Source: Cloeon dipterum (Eukaryota > Arthropoda > Insecta > Ephemeroptera > Baetidae). From it: DNA of 64,000 nucleotides. The stretch is taken from contig NC_088790.1 of assembly GCF_949628265.1 (NCBI RefSeq), forward strand, positions 3,228,545-3,292,544, in the 5' to 3' direction. Under the pieces are notes generated by a model. It was not told where the DNA came from. It searched no databases and worked only from the letters and a program-made list of their open reading frames with translations. The position numbers were made by a program, and so were the translations under genes. Positions 11,226-23,473 of this stretch are shown piece after piece (within the stretch, counting starts at the first letter, position 1; every line of letters begins with the position of its first letter).

Positions 11226-11267
11226 GTACCATGGGGGCAACAAAATTTCAAATAGTTCTGCTTATGG
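11226..11267 (+). pseudogene. Interrupted signal-peptide exon of APN copy 2
   Basis: The exon begins after the acceptor at 11225, with ATG at 11231 encoding the same MGATKFQIVLLM as copy 1. The shared insertion follows at the same base (ATGG at 11264-11267 and again at 12049-12052). Confidence 0.8.
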
Positions 11268-12048
11268 GGACTGCCTGTCAGCGCACGCAACCCGTACGAC
11301 AGGTCACTTTTGCTCCCCACTCGCCGCTGCAGCGGCTATCGTATTCACTAAGGAGAGTGAAGGTACTTTTCTCTCCTTAGTATTAAGGAGAGTAAAGGTA
11401 GGAGATGCGAATAAACAGACAGAGTCACCAAAAGAGGGGAAGGGGTGGGGGGCGAACAACCAGCGAACAAGCGAAGTTCACCCCCACCCCTTCCCCTCTT
11501 TTGGTAACTCTGGCTGTTTATTCGCATCTCCTACCTTTACTCTCCTTACTTAGTATTCACAAGCCCTGCAGCAGCCGATGCGACATGAGTGTTTAGGCTA
11601 GATACCAAAGCGATATCACGCCTGAGGTATTTTATTTCATTAGTGAAGTGAATTTAACTATGTGCTAAAAAATTAGATTTATCGTGAATTCTTATAAGTC
11701 ATATGCCCCTTTCCAGCTCTTGCACCAATCGTGTTTGTAAAGCTGTTGGCCGAGGGCACGTCAAGCGTGTGTTGATATGGAAATTACGATTTGAACCCGC
11801 ATGGGGTAAGCTGAATAATTTGTTCTTAATTTGTTCTTGTTGTTTTAATATGATTATTTTATGATACTTTATTCTTAACGTGTGCCTTATTGCATTTTAA
11901 TATGTTTCAATTATTATAAAATTACTCTGCCGGAAAAATGCGGAATTCTAAAGATTTATTGTATGCATGTTATTTTCGGAATTCTAAAGGTTTATTGTAT
12001 GCATGTTATTTTCCAGTTCGACCTCCACTTCGTTACTACTTGGCCAAG
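11268..12048 (+). mobile_element. Insertion splitting the APN copy 2 signal-peptide exon
   Basis: This is the same insertion as in copy 1, with the same donor/acceptor-like sites, but longer by the 204-bp inverted-repeat element at 11349-11552. Presence in both copies 1 and 2 but not 3 places the insertion after the split from copy 3 and before the 1/2 duplication. Confidence 0.75.
11349..11552. mobile_element. 204-bp fold-back MITE with 8-bp target duplication
   Basis: Long, nearly perfect inverted arms (about 11385-11452 and 11476-11547) and short TAAGGAGAGT-type ends are flanked by the direct repeat GTATTCAC (11341-11348 and 11553-11560). APN copy 1 retains the empty site with a single GTATTCAC. 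An 8-bp duplication is the hallmark of the hAT transposon superfamily. There is no coding capacity; the frame 11405-11596 is spurious. Confidence 0.9.
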
Positions 12049-15000
12049 ATGGCGAGTTTTGCAATCGGGATTGAAAGCGTGTCTCCAACAGCACCGTCGT
12101 TCACGACAACAAGCGCCTCTGAGCCTGAACTGACAACAGCTAATTCTTTATCGGCCTCTACTACCGCGCTTCCAACACCTTCATATCGCCTACCGGGAGA
12201 CCTGCGTCCAGAACATTACACTTTGGAAATTAAAACTTTCCTGGACGGAGAAAATTCGCGATTCGAGGGGCGCGTCCTGATTAGGGTTAAATGTGAGAAG
12301 GACACGTCTCGAGTGGTGGTGCATTCTACAGACCTCATCTTAAATACCGACCAAGTGAGAGTCGGAGACAAAGAAATCATCGGTCACGAGTTTGACACTC
12401 GAAACGAATTCTACATAATCAAACTGAAAGAGGAGCTGAAATCAGGAAGCAAATACGTTATTGAAATTCCCTTTGAGGGAAATTTGACCACCAGCTTGAA
12501 AGGATATTATCGAAGCAGCTATAAAGATAAAGCGACTGGAGACATAAAGTAAATAATTGTTTATTTTTATTTTTTGGTAAATGTTTAATAAATTTTCGAC
12601 AGGTGGGTTGCAACAACGCAATTTGAAGCAATTGACGCCCGCAGAGCGTTTCCTTGCTTTGATGAGCCCGCGATGAAAGCTGTTTTCCAAGTGAACATGA
12701 TTCGTCGCAAGGGTTTCACCTCCATCAGCAACATGACACTGGCAAAAACAGTCGAACTGTATGATTTTTAATTCAAATGTTTATTTAAGAAATTAATCCA
12801 TTGGCTAATATAGTAAGGACGATTGGTTCCGCGACGAATACGTTGAGAGTGTGCGGATGTCGACGTACTTGTTGGCGTTTGTCGTTTCCGACTTTGCTCA
12901 CCTCCAATCCAACCCTGGCAACACCACCTTCAGGGTTTGGGCTCGACAAGATGCCATTGAACAGGCCCGGTACTCGCTGGAAATCGGCCCAAAAGTACTG
13001 GATTTTTTCGAGGAGTATTTCAACGTTCCCTATCCCCTTCCTAAAATGGATATGATTGCTGTGCCGGATTTCTCGTCAGGTGCAATGGAAAACTGGGGAT
13101 TGGTAACTTACAGGTAAATAAACTTCAAATTTTATTTATTTGTTTCATTATTATTTAAATATTGGACACCATTGGCGTAGGACTTAATTGCAATTTTGTT
13201 TCTTAGAATAGGTAGCTTTTGTTTTAATGTTACAGGCATTTTGATACAGTTGAGCAAGTTATGCATCCATTACAAATAGATACATTTTTTTAGTAAATTT
13301 CAAGATGAAAACGTCTATGAAAGATCACAGATGAGGAAATAATTATGCATAGCCAGAAAAGGAATATCTTGTTAATATAGTCCAATCCTTACAATTTGTT
13401 TTAGTCCATTCAAATTTATGGAATGTCGTTTTATAAAATCATATCTAATATAAGAAAAATCGTAAGAAGTTGTGAAAGGGAGAACTGGGTATTATCGTAC
13501 TTCTTGTCATTTACAAAAAAAATCGGTTTGTTTAAATTTTGTTTAAAGTAAAATAATTCATTTTTAGTGAGAAGGCTATGTTGTATGAGGAAGGCGTTTC
13601 TGAAATAAATGATAAAGAAGAAGTGACGCGCGTCGTGGCCCACGAATTAGCACACCAGTGGTTTGGAAATTTGGTCACCATGAAGTGGTGGGATGATCTT
13701 TGGCTCAATGAAGGATTTGCTGTTTACGTTCAAGTGCTCGGAACTGATCACGTAATGCTATTAAAAAAATTCTTTTATTGATAACTATATAATTCGATTC
13801 TGTGTTAGGTTCAACCATCGATAAATTACCCTGACTCTAAGGCGGTTAGTTCTCTCCTGGACATCTTTTCTAAAGATTCCTTAAAATCGTCCCATCCAGT
13901 TTCAAATAATATTCAGCATCCCAGTGAAATCTGGCAATTATTTGATGACATAACATTCGCTAAAGGTTTCTATAAGTGTTTATTATTAATTTTGAAATTA
14001 CAGCTTTTTTATTACAGGCTATCTAGTTTTGAGAATGTTAAACTACGTTTTGGGCGAGGAAACTTTCAGGCAAGGCGTTAGCAGATATTTGAAGACTCAC
14101 CAATACGGCAATGCGGTCCAAAATGATTTGTGGGCCAGTTTTGAGGAACAGTCACGAGACGACTCTGCTCGAGGTATTTATTCAGATTATTTAAATAGCT
14201 TAAATTAATACAAACCTGAATTAATAAATTGTCACTGTTGAAATTTAAATCAAATTGTGTCGAGCAGATTCTAGTCGAACAGAAACGCCAAGAGAAGCGA
14301 CAGTAAAAGAAATCATGGACAGCTGGACGCTTCAAACTGGATATCCGGTGATTCACGTAACGCGGAATTACGAGGCAGGCACCGCGGAGCTTACGCAGGT
14401 AATACCATTGTAGTGCCTGCCAATAGGTGGAACTCTCCTCCTCCTTTTCCAAAAGCTGCAGGGTTTCTTTTACTGTACCGCCTGCATCGGCCACTGCCAG
14501 CAACTCGCATCACTTCTTTGTTTTACCAGTTGCCTATATCTTCCCCCAGAATCGTTTTGTGACTGATTGGCTCGGCCGTTCGAGTGAGGATCGCGAGAGC
14601 TTGTGGTGGGTTCCCATCAGCTACACGGACCCGTCGAATGCAATCCTCGATATGAGCACCAAGCCTCGCTTCTGGATGAACACGTCAAACGCAACTCTCA
14701 AAGGATTGCCCAAAAAGGACCAATGGCTCCTGCTCAACGTCAATGCCACTGGTAAATTAATCATCCCCAAAACTTTTAAAATTAATGAACATAATTTTCC
14801 AGCTTTGTACCGGATAAACTATGATACTGAAAATTGGAATCTTTTGTCCACTGCGCTGAGAACCGAGAAAAACCACGGAGGAATTCCCACTTTGAACAGA
14901 GTGCAGATCATCGACGACGCGTTTAACCTGGCTAGGGCCGGTTTGCTCAATTACAATTTTACCCTGAACCTTCTTCGCTACCTCCGCCATGAAAGAGAGT

Positions 15001-16125
15001 ACCTTCCTTGGCAAACCGCCTTCTCGAACCTGGAATATATTTCTGATATGACAAATCGAGGAGGAGGATACGGTCAGTTTAGAAAATTCGTCCGCGCTCT
15101 TCTAACTCCCGTTTACAATGCACTTGATGAACCATTCAAGTACGAAATTAAAATATTTATTTTCCGAATTTAATTAATTTTGTGTTCAGGATAAGTGTGG
15201 CCGGAGAAACTATCCCGCAGATGAAACACCGCGCTCAGGTTGTAAGCTGGTCATACTCCATGGGGGTTTCCGACTGCGAGGAAAAAGTCGTGGCTCTTTT
15301 CAAAACCTGGCAGCAACAAACCGAGGATCCAGACGTTGTTAATCCGTACTATTAAAACAAATGCATTCCCACATAAAATTAATTTTTTATTTTCTTGCAG
15401 TATTCCTGTTGAACTGAGAAGCGTGGTCTACTGCAACGCTGTAGCATCAGGAGGCGAACCGGCCTGGGACTTTTTGTGGAAGAGATTTTTGGGCTCGAAC
15501 GTCGCCGCGGAAAAAAGTAAACTTCTGTCTGCCTTAGGATGCGCGCGAGAAATGTGGCTGTTGCACAGGTGAACACATAGCCGGAGTGTAATATGTTGGT
15601 AAACGCAATAATTGGAACTTTTCAGATATTTGTACATGTCCTTAAATGAAACTTCAGGCATTCGCAAGCAAGATATAGCTACCGTGTTTTATTCGGTGGC
15701 CACTAGCTCGAGCTTCTTCTACATTGCGAGAGAATTTCTTTTCTCCCGCATTAAAGATATTCACTCTTAGTGAGTTTTGCATGAGAATAATTAGATTCAT
15801 ATATTAATTGATTGAATTTTAGTGTTAGTCCGGATTTCTCTCAAATTGGATTACTTGTCAAACATGTTTCTCATTTAATGAGTACGAAAAATGATTTTGA
15901 GCAGGTAAAATCAAACTAAATTAATGAATTCTCCCTCTATTCATCTAATTACAATTACAGATCAAGCAGTTTGTGGAACTGAATTCGGAATACCTAAAAG
16001 ATGTGAAATATGCAGTGAAAGAAGCACTAGAGAATGTTGAGTTGAACGTGCAGTGGCACTCCAGATACTATCCAACTGTAGTCGAGTGGCTCTCTTCCCA
16101 CGAAAATGAGGAATTTTCAACGTGA
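12049..16125 (+). CDS. Aminopeptidase N-like protein, tandem copy 2 (catalytic Tyr replaced)
   Basis: Same architecture as copy 1. Exons: 12049-12548, 12603-12758, 12814-13113, 13568-13751, 13809-13965, 14018-14173, 14268-14398, 14550-14751, 14803-15139, 15190-15345, 15401-15568, 15626-15769, 15823-15904, 15961-16125; 2838 nt, 945 aa from the ATG at 12049. GAMEN, HELAH and the third zinc ligand Glu are intact. The conserved ISYSKG segment reads ITFAKG, putting Phe at residue 430 where M1 enzymes have the transition-state-stabilising Tyr. The signal-peptide exon is disrupted as in copy 1. No stop or frameshift is present, so the gene may encode a low-activity or non-catalytic M1 protein. AATAAA lies at 16373. 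Confidence 0.92.
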
Positions 16126-17800
16126 TCCGGTGCGAAAGCAACACTTTTTGTCTTAAATATGCATTTAACTAATTTTATTTCCTATTAAATAGTAGAGAGA
16201 CACATTTAATCATAGATTTTTTTGATTTTTTAAATTTTCTTTTGTGGAGCATAAAGGAGAAAACCGAAATTTTGATTTAGTTTTGTTTTTGTATTTTTTT
16301 CTTTGGGACATTGTTTGTAATCGGATAGGGTGCATTGTGGGGACATCATATGTACTAATATGCTAAATGACAAATAAATTGAAATTGAAACATTATACAC
16401 ATAAAATTTAACTAAAAACTGAATGTCATTTCGAATTTCTTACAAACCAGCGCCTAATAAAAATAATTTATCAATAAACACTGAAAACCAATAATAAAAA
16501 AGAATCAGGAGCTTGGCTTCTCATCCGATACAATAATCAGTTTTTATTTTCTGAGGGTAGAAACCTAGCAAAATATGTTGCTGCCTGCGAGAACATTTTA
16601 AGTAATTTACTCATATCATCATTTCTTTATTAAACACTATCATGTGTACAACGAAGTAAATATTACAATTTGCATTTTATTTAGCTGGGCACTTTCCAGC
16701 TTGTGTCAGGCTCATCTTATTTTTATCACTCATTTTATTTAATTCACTCATATGACACGATTTTTGTCAACCATGTTATTCGAATATTAGTAATACCGAT
16801 GCCTTGATTTAGCCTGAAATTTAAAAGAACGAAGCATGCATGTTTAGATTTTCACACGATACTACTAAAAATGTCGTTTTATTTGTTTAAATAGAAAAGA
16901 ACAATTGATATTAATTTTTTCACTTCAGAAGAGATGAAATGTCTAGCTTTAAATCATTTTAAGTTTATTTTTCATTTCGGTGGAACAATTTTATAAGAAA
17001 ATCAAATTTTTATTGGAATTCCAGTATCTGAAAATTGATATCTGAATCGAGAAAATTATTAGGTTACCAAAATCGCATGAAAAATCTCCCCTATAAATGC
17101 TTAGATGAAGCTGTAAAATATTTTGAACGCTTGCTTGCACTCGATTAACGTGTCATGCTGCGTTGAAGCGAGGAAAATTATTTGTGCGTAACGAAATATT
17201 TTTCTCACTATTGCTAGCACACTTAAAAGTGTATCGTTTTTATTTTGTCATTTTATATATAAAATATATATTTTAAATTATCTTGCGTTATTCTGTGTGT
17301 TAAAATGCTGGTCCCTCGTAGCAATCTGTTGTGTGTCGTCTCGATAATAGTTTGGCATAGTCGATCCTTCACTGTCATTGCTCAATGGACCATTTAGTCA
17401 TTAGTTAAATCTGCATAGTCGTGGCAGAAGAGATTCGTGATTTGCAAAACCAGTTCGTAACTGCTCTTTTATTGTGGGTGAAAAACTATGGGGGGTGATG
17501 GGATTTTCCAGGAGGCATTTGATATCGTCTGCAATTTTTTGGTGTCTCATAAATATGAGGGTGTCCATGTTCCGCTAGAAAAATTCAAGTAGCTTTCCCG
17601 GAAAATCAGTGTGGAATTTTGAAAAAACGGAATTGACTAAATCGTGAATATCTCGAGTTCTAATGAAGCTAGACAGAACCTTAAATTTTGTGTAAAAAGA
17701 TACTTATTTGTATGGCCAACAACGTCCGTTTTCACTACAATTCATATCTAATTTTCCAAATTTGAAAATTTATTCAATTTAGAAACGTTCAAAAAAGGTC
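16126..17800. other. Spacer between APN copies 2 and 3
   Basis: Contains the copy 2 3'UTR and AATAAA (16373-16378), then AT-rich DNA that aligns in blocks with the copy 1-2 spacer (for example 16495-16600 with 7830-7945, and 16740-17060 with 7960-8240). No gene, RNA or complete transposon is visible. Confidence 0.5.
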
Positions 17801-17999
17801 ACCTTAAATTTGTGCCTGTAGGTAATGGGAAAAATGTTGCACGAAGTATGTTTTGCACATGCCGAAAAATTATTAGGATGGAGAATCCAACTGCTTTTGA
17901 GATACAAATGGTCAAAGTTAAAAAAATCGGAATTTTTTGTATTAGGTGAAGAGGAAGAAAATGAAAACCCACTATCGGATGGTTTCGACTCAGGAGTCA

Positions 18000-18331
18000 T
18001 GCCTAAGGTCAGACAAGAACATTAAAACACATTAAAATTCTTACCCTGGCCTCAGGTAGTTCCAGCATTAAAAAATTCATTAAAAAAGTAATTTATTAAA
18101 GTTTAGTCGGTTTAAATAAAGATTTTAAATTCGATTACGTATTATTATATCGTGAATTGAAAGCTCCGAAAAGTCTGCGTCACTGCGATAATTTAGCCCT
18201 GTGCCGCACATACCCAACGTCTCTCTCGCAAGGATAAAAAGTGGGGATCCCTGCTACTGGGAACGTAGATTTTAGACACCGCGCCACCTCGACCCTGCCA
18301 TTGACCTTCCAGCTCGCTCGACGGCCTCACG
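18000..18331 (+). promoter_or_regulatory. APN copy 3 promoter and non-coding exon 1
   Basis: Homologous to the copy 1 and 2 promoters: a short TCTCTCTC run, GATAAAAAGTGGGGATCCC from about 18233, a CGACCCTGCCATTGACC segment, and a CACG/GTAAGT donor at 18331/18332. The first base of the GATA site differs here (GGATAA rather than AGATAA). Confidence 0.6.
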
Positions 18332-19519
18332 GTAAGTCTTCAATCCACTCACTCATGTTCAGATACTTCAACAGATTCATTTTTAAATTTAAAAGTGCTT
18401 TCCGTTAATATTTTGACTAGATATGAAAAATTATAATAATTTGTATTGTTCTTAAAAAACAAAAATTATGGCTGGCTTTTAGCAGTTTATTATTATGCCC
18501 AGTATGCGGTCTTGATTATCTAGAAATTCATGCATTCTCAAATTCGTAAAATTCATTAAAATAAATAATTGCTTCAAAATCTATTCTAGGTTTAAAATTT
18601 GGGCAGCCGTGTATCCTTCACAAAACTACTCGTCTACTGATACGAAAAGAATATGTAAATGCTAACCATATTTTTAATTTATACGCCTCCTTATAGAGAA
18701 ACTGGTTTTTGCGGGTGCCTAAAATTGGCTTCACCAGCGGAGCAAACACGAAAATAGTCATTGTCCTTGGTTGACCCCCAAATAATTTGATTTCCACATA
18801 GAAACATCTCTTGAATATTAATATTTTTACATTTAAATCATACAGCCAAGCACACTTAGAACATTTATTAATTTACCGGTAGAAATAAAATTGATTAAGA
18901 AGACCAAATATTTATAAAAGCTTATAAAAACATTGTATGGAAATACCAATTTTATGGTATGTGTGAATTTTTTGCCTGTGATTTTGTAATATAGGTAATA
19001 TTAGTATGTAAACTAGGTTAGGATAGCGTTTATAGCACTTGCCGTATTTTAATAAGTCACCCAAAAAATATTGACTTAAATAGAATAAAAGATCTAAATT
19101 AAAAACTAAACTAAATTATTTGTTTAATGCTGACAGAACATTGCTATTATATTTTTACTTGTTTTATCAAAGCAGAAATTTCATCGATAATTCAATTACG
19201 CCGATTATTAAAACAGGATTGAACATTTAAAACGAAAATTGAGCATTCTGAAGGCGGTGGTTGGATTAGTGTGAAAAATCCAACTTTCATTATATTTTTT
19301 TCCCCGAATGGTATAACTATGCAATCCTTGCGATTGTAATTTTTTAAGGGATACTCATATCAACGACTTTGTAAAAAATTTCGGGGGGGAAAACAAAAAT
19401 GAGAAATTACAAATAATTACATCATTCGTCTCGACTTAAAAAGATTATTCCTCAATATTTAAAAATTATGAACTTTATTGAATGACCGTATAGTTTAATT
19501 TTTGTTCCTCCATTTTCAG
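18332..19519 (+). other. APN copy 3 intron 1
   Basis: Runs from the donor at 18332 to the CATTTTCAG acceptor ending at 19519. The block near 18690-18860 aligns with copy 1 intron 1 (1725-1880). No exon or complete repeat is seen. Confidence 0.5.
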
Positions 19520-19524
19520 GCACC

Positions 19525-22500
19525 ATGGGGTCGAAAAATTTGCAAATAGTTCTGCTCTTGATGGCGAGTTTGGCAATCGGGATTGAAAGCGCGTCTCCAA
19601 GCGCGCCGTCGTTCACCACATTAAGCGTCGCCGCGCCTGAACTGACAACAGCTAATTATTTATCGGCCTCTACTACCGCGCTTCCAACACCTTCATATCG
19701 CCTACCGGAAGACCTGCGTCCAGAACATTACACTTTGGAAATTAAAACTTTCCTTGACGGAGAAAATTCGCGATTCGAAGGACGCGTCCTGATTAGGGTT
19801 AAATGTGAGAAGGACACGTCTAGAGTGGTGCTGCATTCCACAGACCTCATCTTAAAAACTGACCAAGTGCGAGTCGGAGACAAAGAAATCATCGGTCACG
19901 AGTTTGACACTAAAAACGAATTCTACATAATCAACCTGAAAGAGGAGCTGAAATCAGGTAGCAAGTACTTGATTGAAATTCCCTTCGCGGGAAATTTGAC
20001 CACCAACTTGAAAGGTTACTATCGAAGCAGCTATAAAGATAAAGCGACTGGAGACAAAAAGTATATATTGTTTATTTTTGTTTAAATGTATAATAAATCA
20101 TTGACAGGTGGATTGCAACAACGCAATTCCAAGCAATTGACGCCCGCAGAGCGTTTCCTTGTTTTGATGAGCCCGCGATGAAAGCTGTTTTCCAAGTGAA
20201 CATGATTCGGCGCAAGGGTTTCACCTCCATCAGCAACATGCCACTGGCCAAATCAGTCCAACTGTACGATTTTTAATTAAAATATTTATTTAAGAAATTA
20301 ATCCACTCGCAAATATATAGTGAGGATGATTGGTTCCGCGATGAATACGTTGAGAGTGTGCGAATGTCGACGTACTTGGTGGCGTTTGTCGTTTCCGACT
20401 TTGCTCACCTCCAATCAAACCTTGGCAACACCACCTTCAGGGTGTGGGCTCGCCAAGATGCCATTGAACAGGCCCGATACTCGCTGGAAATCGGCCCAAA
20501 GGTTTTAGGTTTCCTTGAAGAGTATTTCAACATACGCTATCCACTTCCTAAAATGGATATGATCGCACTGCCAGATTTCGCGGGGGAAGGAATGGAAAAC
20601 TGGGGATTGGTTACTTACAGGTAAATAACTTCTATTAATTTTTTTGTTCATTTTTCATTTATTAATTGTACACCATCAACGTGTGTGTACGACTTATTTA
20701 CAAATTTTGTTTGCTACAACAGGCAGCCTTTGGGAATATCTTGTTAACATATATATAGTCCAATCAATACTATTTGTTTTAGCTCATTCAATTTAGAAAG
20801 ATGGATGGTCATTTTATGTAACCATCTTATTTAAAAAAATTTCGTAAGGTATAGTAAGAGGCCAAGTGAGTATTAGGACTTCAAGTCATTTACAAAAATC
20901 GGTTTGTTTAAATTTTGTTTAAAGTAAAATAATTCATTTTTAGAGAGTCGGCTGTGTTGTATGAGGAAAGTACTTCTGATATAAATGCTAAAGAATGGGT
21001 GACGGTTGTTATCGCCCACGAATTAGCTCACCAGTGGTTTGGAAATTTGGTCACCATGAAGTGGTGGGATGACATTTGGCTCAACGAAGGATTTGCTTCT
21101 TACGTTCAAGGGCTCGGAACTAATCATGTAACGTTTTCTGGTATTTTGATTATATATTTATTCTTTATATTTCGATATGGTGTTAGGTTCAACCATCGTG
21201 GAATTATCCTGATTATATGGCGGTTAATGCTCTCCAGAAAATCTTTTCTAAAGATTCTTTAAAATCGTCACATCCCGTTTCAAATAATATTCAGCATCCC
21301 AGTGAAATCTGGCAATTATTTGATGACATATCATACTCTAAAGGTGTGTATGAGTTTTTAATAATAATGGTGAAATTCTATTTGATTTTATTATTATAGG
21401 TTATCTAGTTTCGCGAATGTTGAACTACGTTTTGGGTGAGGCAACTTTCAGGCGAGGCGTCAGCAAATATTTAGAAACTCACCAGTATGGCAATGCGGTC
21501 CAAGATGCTTTGTGGGCCACTTTTGAGGAACAGATGCGGGATGACTCTGCTAATGGTAGTCATTATTTTAAATAACTCAATTGATTCCAAAATGCATTTC
21601 TTGATTGTTACAATTTAAATCAAATTGTGTAGATTCTAGCAGTACGGATGAAGCGCCAAGAGAAGCGACAGTGAAAGAAATTATGGACAGCTGGACGCTT
21701 CAAACTGGATACCCGGTGATTTACGTCAAGCGCAATTACGAGGAAGGAACCGCTGAACTGTGGCAGGTAATATCATTAACCAAAAGCTGCTTATATTGTA
21801 ACGCCTGCATCGGCCACTGCCAGCAACTCGCATCACTTCTATATTTTACCAGTTGCCTATATCTTTCCCCAGAATCGTTTTGTGACTGATTGGCTCGGCC
21901 GTTCGAGTGAGGATCGCGAGAGCTTGTGGTGGGTTCCCATCAGCTACACGGACCCTTCGAATGCACTGCTCGACATGAGCACCAAACCTCGCTTCTGGAT
22001 GAACACGTCAAACGCAACTCTCAAAGGATTGCCCAAAAAGGACCAATGGCTGCTGCTCAACGTTAATGTCACTGGTAATATATAGCGAGATCATCTCCCT
22101 ATTAAAAGTTGAAATTGAACCTTTTATTTTCCAGCTTTGTACCGGATAAACTATGATTCTGAAAATTGGGATCTTTTGTCCACTGCGCTGAGAACCGAGA
22201 AAAACCACGGAGGAATCCCCACTTTGAACAGAGTGCAGATCATCGATGACGCGTTTAACCTGGCTAGGGCCGGTTTGCTCAAGTACAATTTTGCCCTGAA
22301 CCTCCTTCGCTACCTCCGCCACGAAAGAGAATACTTGCCATGGAAAGCCGTCTTCACAAACCTGGAATACTTGTACAGGACAACAAAACGAGGAGGAGGA
22401 TACGGTCCATTTAGAAAATTCGTCCGCGCTCTTTTAACTCCCGTTTACAACGCACTTGATGAACCCTTCAAGTATGTAATGTTTTTTTTTTCTTCAATTA

Positions 22501-23473
22501 AAATAATTTTATGTTCAGGCCAACTGTTGCTGGAGACTCTCTCCCGCAGATCAAACATCGCGCTCAGGTGCTGGACTGGTCATGCTCCATGGGGGTGTCC
22601 GACTGCGAGGAAAAAGCCGTAGCTCTTTTCAAAACCTGGCAGCAGCAAACCGAGGATCAAGACGTTGTTAATCCGTACGATTGAATCAAATATGCGTCTA
22701 TGTAAATTTAATTTTTTATTTTCTTTCAGTATTCCTGTTGAACTGAGAAGCGTAGTCTACTGCAAAGCAGTAGAATCTGGAGGCGAACCGGCCTGGGACT
22801 TTGTGTGGAAGAGATTTTTGAGCTCGAACGTCGCTGCAGAAAAAAGTAAACTTCTGTCTTCCTTAGGATGCGCTCGAGAAATGTGGCTGTTGCACAGGTG
22901 AACACATAGCCGGAGTGTAATATGTATGTTGGTAAAGGCAATAATTGGAAATTTTCAGATATTTGGACATGTCCTTGAACGAAACTTCAGGCATTCGCAA
23001 GCAAGATGCATCCATCGTGTTTAATTCGGTGGCCACTAGCGCGAGCGGCTTCTACATTGCGAGAGAATTTCTTTTCTCCCGCATCAAAGATATTCACTCG
23101 TAGTAAGTTTTGCGTGAGAATAATTAGATTCATATATTAATTGATTGAATTTTAGTGTTAGTCCGGATTTCTCTCAAATTGGATTCTTTGTCGAAGGTGT
23201 TTCTCATTTGATGAGTACGAAAAATGATTTTGAGCAGGTAAAATCAAACTAAATTAATTAATTCTCCCTCTATTCATCTAATTACAATTACAGATCAAAC
23301 AGTTTGTGGAACTGAACTCTGAATACCTCAAAGGGGCGAAATTTGCAGTGAAGCAGGCACTGGAGAATGTCGAGTTGAACGTGCTGTGGTATTCGAGATA
23401 CTACCCAACTCTTCTTTCTCTGCTCACGCTCTCTGCTCACGCAAGTGAAGAATTACCCCTTCCGCGTGCGTGA
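19525..23473 (+). CDS. Aminopeptidase N-like M1 metallopeptidase, tandem copy 3
   Basis: The only copy with an intact signal peptide: MGSKNLQ, then a hydrophobic core [13 protein letters not shown]. Exons: 19525-20060, 20108-20263, 20321-20620, 20944-21127, 21187-21343, 21400-21555, 21633-21766, 21873-22074, 22135-22471, 22519-22674, 22730-22897, 22959-23102, 23156-23237, 23294-23473; 2892 nt, 963 aa. HELAH is at 356-360, the third ligand at Glu379 and the catalytic Tyr at 442, all present. The GAMEN exopeptidase motif reads EGMEN at 320-324, so its first two residues differ. The C-terminus differs from the sister copies and is longer, ending ..ELPLPRA, with only a short hydrophobic run and no clear GPI signal. 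It is more diverged than copies 1 and 2 are from each other. AATAAA lies at 23649. Confidence 0.93.

Noticed and set aside
11405-11596. 63-codon frame upstream of APN copy 2
   Set aside because: Falls inside the fold-back MITE and runs out into the flanking insertion.
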